A stretch of DNA of 64,000 nucleotides from Burkholderia savannae (GTDB lineage: Bacteria > Pseudomonadota > Gammaproteobacteria > Burkholderiales > Burkholderiaceae). The stretch covers positions 372,001 to 436,000 of the forward strand of contig NZ_CP013418.1 in assembly GCF_001524445.2 (NCBI RefSeq), read 5' to 3'. The notes under the pieces were generated by a model. That model had not been told where the DNA came from. It worked only from the letters and a program-made list of their open reading frames with translations, and searched no databases. This document shows positions 58,771-64,000 of the stretch, in pieces; position 1 is the stretch's first letter, and the number at the start of each line of letters is the position of its first letter. The translations under genes and the position numbers were made by a program.

Positions 58771-58814
58771 AATTGGCGTCTATAGCATGTTGAGCCGCCC
58801 AAATGGCGTCTCGA
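58771..58814. promoter_or_regulatory. two direct repeats exactly 30 bp apart before the encapsulin gene
   Basis: AATTGGCGTCTATA starts at 58771 and AAATGGCGTCTCGATA at 58801. The shared core AAwTGGCGTCT is repeated after 30 bp, close to three helical turns. They lie between the XRE stop (58750) and the shell protein start (58872). This suggests binding of two regulator copies on one DNA face or an internal promoter. Confidence 0.55.
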
Positions 58815-58871
58815 TAATGCGTTCTGCTGATAAGCATTCCAGATTTAGTTCTATAGCCCCCGGAGTCCTCT

Positions 58872-59804
58872 ATGTCGACGATAGTGAGCGGCCAGACGGC
58901 GCTCGGCGACAACGCAGCACGGCAACTCGCCAATGCCACCAAGACTGTTCCGCAGCTTTCCACGATCACGCCGCGCTGGCTGACGCACCTGCTGCAATGG
59001 GTGCCCGTCGAGGCCGGCATCTATCGTCTGAATCAGGTGAAGAACCCGGAAGCGGTGCGGGCCGCCTGCACCGCGCGCGAGGACGAGGGCGCGCTGCCGA
59101 GCACCTTCGTGCCGTACGAGGAAGCGCCGCGCGAATACTTCCTGAACGCAGTGAGCACGGTGCTCGACGTTCACACGCGAATCTCCGATCTCTATAGCAG
59201 TCCGCACGATCAGATCAAGGAGCAACTGCGCCTGACGATCGAGACGATCAAGGAACTGCAGGAAAGCCAGCTGATCAACAACCCCGATTACGGGCTGCTC
59301 GCGAACGTCGCGGAAGAGCAGCGCGTGTTTCCGCTGACGGGCGCGCCGACGCCCGACGATCTTGACGAATTGCTGACGAAAGTGTGGAAGGAGCCTGCGT
59401 TCTTCCTCACGCACCCGCTCGCGGTCGCCGCGTTCGGCCGCGAATGCACGCGGCGCGGCGTGCCGCCGCCGACCACGAGCCTGTTCGGCTCGCAGTTCCT
59501 GACGTGGCGCGGCATTCCGCTGATTCCGTCGGACAAGGTGCCGGTTGCCGACGGCAAGACGAAAATCCTGCTGCTGCGCGTCGGCGACAAGCGGCAGGGC
59601 GTCGTCGGCCTCTATCAGCCGGGCGTCGCGGGCGAGCAGGGGCCGGGCCTGTCGGTTCGGTTCATGGGGATCAACAATCAGGCGATCGCGTCGTATCTGA
59701 TTTCGCTGTACTGCTCGCTCGCCGTCCATTCGCCGGATGCGCTGGCTGTCCTCGATGACGTGGAGATCGGCAAGTACCATGACTATCCCGACACCTACCG
59801 TTAA
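58872..59804 (+). CDS. family 2A encapsulin shell protein (SrpI-like)
   Basis: 310 residues, HK97-like fold. Landmarks are TPRWLTHLLQWVPVEAGIYR, EAPREYFLNAVSTVLDVHTR (E-loop and helices), SLFGSQFLTWRGIPLIPSDK and YQPGVAGEQGPGLSVRFMGI. There is no inserted cyclic-nucleotide-binding domain, which marks group 2A rather than 2B. Sixty copies would form a closed shell around a cargo enzyme. The cargo is the next gene, which starts 26 bp before this gene's stop. The ATG follows a GGAGTCCTCT site. Confidence 0.95.
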   Translation: MSTIVSGQTALGDNAARQLANATKTVPQLSTITPRWLTHLLQWVPVEAGIYRLNQVKNPEAVRAACTAREDEGALPSTFVPYEEAPREYFLNAVSTVLDVHTRISDLYSSPHDQIKEQLRLTIETIKELQESQLINNPDYGLLANVAEEQRVFPLTGAPTPDDLDELLTKVWKEPAFFLTHPLAVAAFGRECTRRGVPPPTTSLFGSQFLTWRGIPLIPSDKVPVADGKTKILLLRVGDKRQGVVGLYQPGVAGEQGPGLSVRFMGINNQAIASYLISLYCSLAVHSPDALAVLDDVEIGKYHDYPDTYR

Positions 59805-61803
59805 TCCTGCCGCGAGCGCCTCGAGCGTCGCGCCGCCGCATGCGCCGCTGCCTGCCGGATTGCCCGATCCGGCGACGCTCGCGCGCCTCGCGTCCGAGTT
59901 TCTCGCGGCGTTGCCGGGGCAATCCGCCGCGCCCGACGTCGGCGCGGGAAGCGGCGCGGTCGGCGGCGTGCCGTCGGCGCTGCCGGCCGCCGCGCCGCTT
60001 CTCGCGTCGGCGTCGAATCCCGCGCCGGCGGGCTCGCCGCTCGCCGGGCCCGGCGGCACCGGCACGGGCATGCCGGGCGTCGGTGCGCCGCCCGGCAAGG
60101 TGCCCGGCGCGAACCTCGCGCCCGCGCCGACGCACGTGCTGTCGCTCGGCAATCGCGCGCCCGCGCTCGCGCCGCACGCGGCGGCGCAAAACGGATTGCC
60201 GGACAACGTCGTAGCGATCGCGCCGGCGCTCGAGCCGCGCGCGGGCGGTGCCGCACTCGGCGTGCCGCCCGTGCAGGAGGCCGTCGCCACGCAATCGGCA
60301 ACCGACGCGTCCGCGACGGCGATGCCGTCTGCGTTCGCATCGTCGTCTTCGCCGTATTACTTCGTCGACCGCGCATCGCACGGCTGGCAGCGCGACGCCG
60401 CGCAGATCGTCGTGCCGCAGGACGGCATCGCGTCGCCGCGCGCGTTCGGCCTGCCGGACGAGCAGGCGCTGCGCGACCTGCTGCCGATTCAGCGGCCGCA
60501 GGCCGATCGACACGGCGCGTCGCGCTACTTCATCGACGATGCGCGGCCCGCGGCTTCGCATTCGCCCGGAGCCGGCGCGCATCCGCCGTTCGACGTCAAC
60601 GCGATTCGCCGCGACTTCCCGATCCTCTCCGAACGGGTGAACGGCAAACCGCTTGTCTGGTTCGACAACGCGGCGACGACGCACAAGCCGCAAGCGGTGA
60701 TCGACCGTCTCGCCTACTTCTACGCGCACGAGAATTCGAACATCCACCGCGCCGCGCATACGCTCGCGGGGCGCGCGACCGACGCGTACGAGCATGCGCG
60801 CGCGACCGTGCAGCGCTTCATCGGCGCGGCGTCGCCGGACGAGATCGTGTTCGTGCGCGGCACGACGGAGGCGATCAACCTGATCGCGAAAACGTGGGGA
60901 GTCCGGAACGTCGGCGAAGGCGACGAGATCGTCGTGTCGCATCTCGAGCATCATGCGAACATCGTGCCGTGGCAGCAACTGGCCGCATCGAAGGGGGCGA
61001 CGCTGCGCGTGATTCCCGTCGACGACACGGGGCAGGTATTGCTCGACGAGTACCGGAAGCTGCTCAACGACCGCACGAAGATCGTCTCCGTCACGCAGGT
61101 GTCGAATGCGCTCGGCACGGTCGTGCCGGTGAAGGAGATCGTCGAGCTCGCGCATCGCGCGGGAGCGAAGGCGCTCGTCGACGGCGCGCAGTCGATTTCG
61201 CACATGCGTGTCGACGTGCAGGCGCTCGATGCCGACTTCTTCGTGTTCTCTGGGCACAAGATCTACGGGCCGACCGGCATCGGCGTCGTGTACGGCAAGC
61301 GCGCGCTGCTCGACGACATGCCGCCGTGGCAGGGAGGCGGCAACATGATCGCGGACGTGACGTTCGAGCGCACCGTGTTCCAGCCGCCGCCGAACCGTTT
61401 CGAGGCGGGAACGGGCAACATCGCCGACGCGGTCGGGCTCGGTGCGGCGCTCGAATATGTGACGCGCGTCGGCATCGAGAACATCGCGCGCTACGAGCAC
61501 GATCTGCTTGCCTATGCGACGGGCGTGCTCGCGCCGGTGCCGGGCGTGCGGCTGGTCGGCACCGCACGCGACAAGGCGAGCGTGCTGTCATTCGTGCTGA
61601 AGGGCTACGAGACGGAAGAAGTCGGGCGGGCGCTGAACGAGGAGGGCATCGCCGTGCGCTCCGGGCATCACTGCGCGCAGCCGATCCTGCGTCGCTTCGG
61701 ACTCGAAGCGACGGTGCGTCCGTCGCTTGCTTTCTACAACACGTGCGACGAGGTCGATGCGATGGTCGATGTGGTGCGAGGGCTCGCGGCGCGGCGCGGG
61801 TAG
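59779..61803 (+). CDS. cysteine desulfurase with a long disordered cargo-loading tail
   Basis: 674 residues. The C-terminal ~404 residues are a SufS-type desulfurase: PLP lysine K494 in FVFSGHKIYGPTGIG, catalytic cysteine C632 in VRSGHHCAQPIL, and histidine in HHANIVPWQQLAAS. Residues 1-270 are Ala/Pro/Gly-rich and unfolded-looking. Within them are LPDPATLARLASEFLAALPG (28-47) and two YF motifs, SPYYFVDRAS (191-200) and SRYFIDDARP (248-257). In family 2A encapsulins such tails pack the enzyme into the shell, where cysteine sulfur is released and stored. The start lies inside the shell gene (26-bp overlap), so the pair is co-translated. Confidence 0.95.
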   Translation: MTIPTPTVNPAASASSVAPPHAPLPAGLPDPATLARLASEFLAALPGQSAAPDVGAGSGAVGGVPSALPAAAPLLASASNPAPAGSPLAGPGGTGTGMPGVGAPPGKVPGANLAPAPTHVLSLGNRAPALAPHAAAQNGLPDNVVAIAPALEPRAGGAALGVPPVQEAVATQSATDASATAMPSAFASSSSPYYFVDRASHGWQRDAAQIVVPQDGIASPRAFGLPDEQALRDLLPIQRPQADRHGASRYFIDDARPAASHSPGAGAHPPFDVNAIRRDFPILSERVNGKPLVWFDNAATTHKPQAVIDRLAYFYAHENSNIHRAAHTLAGRATDAYEHARATVQRFIGAASPDEIVFVRGTTEAINLIAKTWGVRNVGEGDEIVVSHLEHHANIVPWQQLAASKGATLRVIPVDDTGQVLLDEYRKLLNDRTKIVSVTQVSNALGTVVPVKEIVELAHRAGAKALVDGAQSISHMRVDVQALDADFFVFSGHKIYGPTGIGVVYGKRALLDDMPPWQGGGNMIADVTFERTVFQPPPNRFEAGTGNIADAVGLGAALEYVTRVGIENIARYEHDLLAYATGVLAPVPGVRLVGTARDKASVLSFVLKGYETEEVGRALNEEGIAVRSGHHCAQPILRRFGLEATVRPSLAFYNTCDEVDAMVDVVRGLAARRG

Positions 61804-61916
61804 CCCCGCGCGCCACATCGTGACGATGCCGGCTCGGTCGATTCGCGCGAAACGACCGGGCCGGCTGCCGCATCGACGAACAACTCGAGGCCCGGCTTCC
61901 GGTTGATTCGACATAC

Positions 61917-61944
61917 GAAAAAAAGACCCGGCGCGAGCCGGGTC
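61917..61944 (-). terminator. intrinsic terminator of the cytochrome b561 gene
   Basis: On the minus strand, the 8-bp stem GACCCGGC/GCCGGGTC with a 4-nt loop (61925-61944) is followed by seven T residues (61918-61924). It is about 140 bp after the cytochrome b561 stop. On the plus strand the same hairpin follows the desulfurase gene but lacks a T-run. Confidence 0.8.
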
Positions 61945-62081
61945 GAAGAGAGCGATGCAGGCGGCGAAGGCCGCGCCGGCCACGAGCCTGCAGCCGGCTG
62001 ATCCTCGCCGCCACGACATCACTCCGCGTGGTCGTTGCGCACGCGGCGGCTCGACGCTTGATCGACCGCCGCGCGTCGCGA

Positions 62082-62630
62082 TCAGATCATCCGTTCGAAC
62101 GCGCCATCCTTCATCACGAAGCGATGAACGAGCGCCGCGAGCGCATGCATGCCGATCAGCACGATGAAGAGCGTCGCCGACAGGCTGTGCCATTCGCCGA
62201 TGCTCGCGCCGAGCGAATGAGGCGATGCGATCGTCGGCAGCGGGACGATGCCCGCGAGCTTCAATTGCCACGTGCGGCCGTTCGCATTCAGCCAGCCGAG
62301 CAGCGGCACGGCGATCAGCGCGGCGTACAGCAGCTTGTGAACCGCGCTCGCCGCGAGTGACAGCAGCGCGCCCTGCTGATGCGCGGGCGGGCTGCGGCGC
62401 ACGATTGACCACAGCGCGCGCGCCGCAATGACGGCGATCAGTGCGGTGCCGAGCGCGACATGCCAGGCGACGAGGCCGGCGGGCGGCGCCGTACCGTGCA
62501 CGTCGGGCATCGTCCAGCCGAGCACGAATTGAGCGAGCACGAGCGCGGCAACGCTCCAGTGCAGGATGCGGCTGAGCAGGTCGTAGCGAGCTGGCGTTCG
62601 GGTGGCGTGTGTCATCGCGCGGATCGTCAT
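62082..62630 (-). CDS. cytochrome b561-type membrane electron carrier
   Basis: About 182 residues from MTIRAMTHA; the next ATG, 15 bp inside, is a close alternative. Four membrane helices are visible: ILHWSVAALVLAQFVLGWTM, VAWHVALGTALIAVIAARAL, VHKLLYAALIAVPLLGWLNA and HSLSATLFIVLIGMHALAAL. Histidines in helices 1, 2, 3 and 4 (RILHW, WHV, VHK, MHA) can bind two b hemes. It moves electrons across the inner membrane, typically from quinol to a periplasmic acceptor such as superoxide. It is convergent with the encapsulin operon. Confidence 0.9.
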   Translation of the reverse strand: MTIRAMTHATRTPARYDLLSRILHWSVAALVLAQFVLGWTMPDVHGTAPPAGLVAWHVALGTALIAVIAARALWSIVRRSPPAHQQGALLSLAASAVHKLLYAALIAVPLLGWLNANGRTWQLKLAGIVPLPTIASPHSLGASIGEWHSLSATLFIVLIGMHALAALVHRFVMKDGAFERMI

Positions 62631-62822
62631 ATAGGTAAGCCGTTCGTAGGGATCGGTCGGCGCAACGTGTCGTGCGCCGTCGTACATTACCGGGCTCGAT
62701 CGATTATGGCGGCCGATTCTTATGGAAATCTTAAGGCCGGGGCGTGGCCGCGCAAATGGCGGCGCACCACGTGCGATGCGGCGTGCGTCGCCGCTCGGCC
62801 CGCCGGCTGATCGGGCGCCGGC

Positions 62823-62960
62823 TCAAAGCCAGTTCGGCCGGCCCATGTGCGCGGGGTGCGGGCCGTCGACGTAGGAATCGGCGACGGTCTGCCGCGTCGC
62901 GCATCCGCTGGCCGCGGCAAGCGCACTCAGACAAAGCAGAAAAATGAGAATGCGTTTCAT
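62823..62960 (-). CDS. 45-residue lipoprotein, short gene
   Basis: The frame reads MKRILIFLLCLSALAAASGC and continues ATRQTVADSYVDGPHPAHMG then RPNWL. The charged start, hydrophobic core and C20 fit a lipobox (ASGC). The mature part is only about 26 residues. It lies between cytochrome b561 and the ArsR-like gene, reading away from the latter. Small lipoproteins of this form are common in Burkholderia; no function is known to me. Confidence 0.7.
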   Translation of the reverse strand: MKRILIFLLCLSALAAASGCATRQTVADSYVDGPHPAHMGRPNWL

Positions 62961-63087
62961 GTCGTTTCTTCGATGCGGGCTGCGGTTTCGCGTGCCGCCA
63001 CTGTGCCGGGCGTGCGCTTAAGCCTCGCTTAACGGTCCGAATCGAACGCCGCGACACGATCGCGCAGCGTTTGCGTTCTCGCCATTC

Positions 63088-63107
63088 ATTATGTAAAAAT
63101 ATATAAT
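63088..63107. promoter_or_regulatory. AT-rich 20-bp imperfect palindrome before the ArsR/BigR-like gene
   Basis: ATTATGTAAAAATATATAAT has arms ATTATgTA and TAtATAAT around a 4-bp centre. A TATAAT -10-like hexamer lies inside it, 30 bp upstream of the regulator's start. BigR/SqrR-type repressors bind such AT-rich palindromes overlapping their own promoters. Confidence 0.6.
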
Positions 63108-63136
63108 GTTATTTTGTAGATTGTGGAGGTGAGGCG

Positions 63137-63484
63137 ATGGGTGCTGCCGGTTCGTCGATCGAACTGTCCGGGATGCGCGCGTCGGCCGACGCCGCTTGCG
63201 CGCTGCTGAAGGCGCTGTCGAATCCGGATCGATTGCTGATGATGTGCGAGCTTGCTCAATGCGGCGAGCTGTGCGTGAGCGACATCGAAGCGCGGCTCGA
63301 CATCCGCCAGCCGACGCTGTCGCAACAGCTCGCCGTGCTGCGCGAGAGCGCGCTCGTCGAAACGCGGCGCGACGGCAAGAACGTCTACTACGCGCTCGCG
63401 AGCGAGCCGGCGATCGCGATCATGTCCGTGCTCTACGAGCAATTCTGTGCAACGAACAAGAAGGGGAAGCGCCGTGGCCGTTGA
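63137..63484 (+). CDS. ArsR-family repressor, BigR/SqrR-like (sulfide or persulfide sensor)
   Basis: 115 residues, winged helix-turn-helix. ALLKALSNPDRLLMMCELAQ and CVSDIEARLDIRQPTLSQQL, then LAVLRESALVETRRDGKNVY, are the ArsR core. Cysteines at 37 and 104 lie near where BigR and SqrR have their paired sensing cysteines (about 66 residues apart); C42 and C46 are extra. The metal-binding CxC of ArsR/SmtB is absent. It overlaps the next gene by 11 bp, and an AT-rich operator lies upstream. The sulfur link is inferred from the genes around it. Confidence 0.82.
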   Translation: MGAAGSSIELSGMRASADAACALLKALSNPDRLLMMCELAQCGELCVSDIEARLDIRQPTLSQQLAVLRESALVETRRDGKNVYYALASEPAIAIMSVLYEQFCATNKKGKRRGR

Positions 63485-63908
63485 TCTCGTTCATTTCACG
63501 CCGGGCCTCTCGTTCGCGGGCGGCCTGATGATCGGCGCCGCAGCCGCGCTGCTCGTGCTCTTCGACGGCCGCATCGCCGGCATCAGCGGCATCGTCGGCG
63601 GGCTGCTCGCCGGCCGGCGCGGCGGTGCGGGCTGGCGCGCGGCGTTTCTCGCCGGCATGATCGCGGCCGCGCTCGTCGCGAGCGCGCTCGACTGGTTCTC
63701 GATGCCCGTCGTCGACGCGGGCTGGGCCAGGGTGATCGCCGGCGGCGTGCTGGTCGGCATCGGCACGCGCTATGCGGGCGGCTGCACGAGCGGACACGGC
63801 GTGTGCGGGATCTCGCGCGGCGCGTTGCGCTCGATCGTCGCCACGGCGGTATTCATGGCGGCGGGCATCGCGACGGTGTTCGTGCTGCGCCACGTGTTCG
63901 GAGGGTGA
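63474..63908 (+). CDS. YeeE/YedE-family membrane protein (sulfur-compound transport)
   Basis: 144 residues from a GTG with an AAGGGGAAGCG ribosome site. About four membrane helices are present. The family signature is [20 protein letters not shown], with the conserved cysteines. Half-length YeeE/YedE proteins (DUF395) usually come in pairs (PmpA/PmpB-like) and carry thiosulfate or persulfide sulfur. The second half-gene starts 2 bp after this one. Confidence 0.9.
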   Translation: MAVDLVHFTPGLSFAGGLMIGAAAALLVLFDGRIAGISGIVGGLLAGRRGGAGWRAAFLAGMIAAALVASALDWFSMPVVDAGWARVIAGGVLVGIGTRYAGGCTSGHGVCGISRGALRSIVATAVFMAAGIATVFVLRHVFGG

Positions 63909-63909
63909 C

Positions 63910-64000
63910 ATGAGCGTGTTGTTCGCATTCCTGTCCGGCTTGCTGTTCGGCGCCGGTTTATTGGTGTCCGGGATGGCGAATCCCGCGAAGGTGCAGGGCT
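63910..64000 (+). CDS. second YeeE/YedE-family membrane protein, cut by the right edge
   Basis: Only the first 30 codons are present. They read [20 protein letters not shown] then [10 protein letters not shown], the typical start of the second half-protein of this family (GxGLxxSGMxNPxKV). It follows its partner after 1 bp. Confidence 0.88.
   Translation, partial: MSVLFAFLSGLLFGAGLLVSGMANPAKVQG

Overview
The window is very GC-rich, and its gene content matches a Burkholderia of the pseudomallei/thailandensis group. The main reasons are a rhlA-rhlB-exporter-rhlC-exporter rhamnolipid cluster, a betI-betB-betA cluster, a sarcosine oxidase operon and many short tandem repeats. Placement on the second chromosome is inferred from memory of that group, not shown by the sequence. 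I see no rRNA, tRNA, CRISPR array or replication origin. The left and right edges cut genes.

Layout. 1-5402 (minus strand): a four-carbon sugar acid (erythronate/threonate) catabolic operon with its GntR regulator and a palindromic operator. 5584-6859: a HAD hydrolase and a cupin. 6970-8420: an IS110-family insertion sequence whose upstream non-coding end folds like a bridge RNA. 8649-11833: a TetR regulator with two short-chain dehydrogenases and an epimerase-like protein, with matching palindromes before the regulator and before the first enzyme. 12298-16080: a glutathione transferase, a secreted NHL-like protein, YceH and a small unknown. 16130-24786: a GlxA/AraC regulator diverging from sdaA-soxB-soxD-soxA-soxG-folB, which would turn sarcosine into glycine plus a one-carbon unit and then serine into pyruvate. 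A four-copy hairpin repeat separates soxB from soxD. 25014-29238: small metabolic genes and a long heptamer array. 29667-33797: a CHASE3/PAS histidine kinase, a lone receiver and a receiver-PAS-kinase. 34173-39198: a transporter and a 1125-residue protein holding an apparently split BKACE (DUF849) barrel. 40430-44244: betA, betB, betI. 45227-53842: the rhamnolipid genes with an EmrB/NodT/EmrA-type export set. 54400-56496: a prolyl oligopeptidase.

56881-61803 carries the most striking known-type system: rhodanese, serine O-acetyltransferase, an XRE regulator, a family 2A encapsulin shell protein (SrpI-like) and a cysteine desulfurase with a ~270-residue disordered N-terminal tail. Related operons build a protein nanocompartment that stores sulfur taken from cysteine. 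Just downstream are cytochrome b561, a 45-residue lipoprotein and an ArsR/BigR-like regulator with two YeeE/YedE membrane proteins. The far right end therefore looks devoted to sulfur handling.

The strongest candidates for something not yet described are the 1125-residue BKACE protein, with its four-fold GW insertion and unrecognised C-terminal half, and the local regulation of the encapsulin operon (XRE gene plus two direct repeats exactly 30 bp apart).
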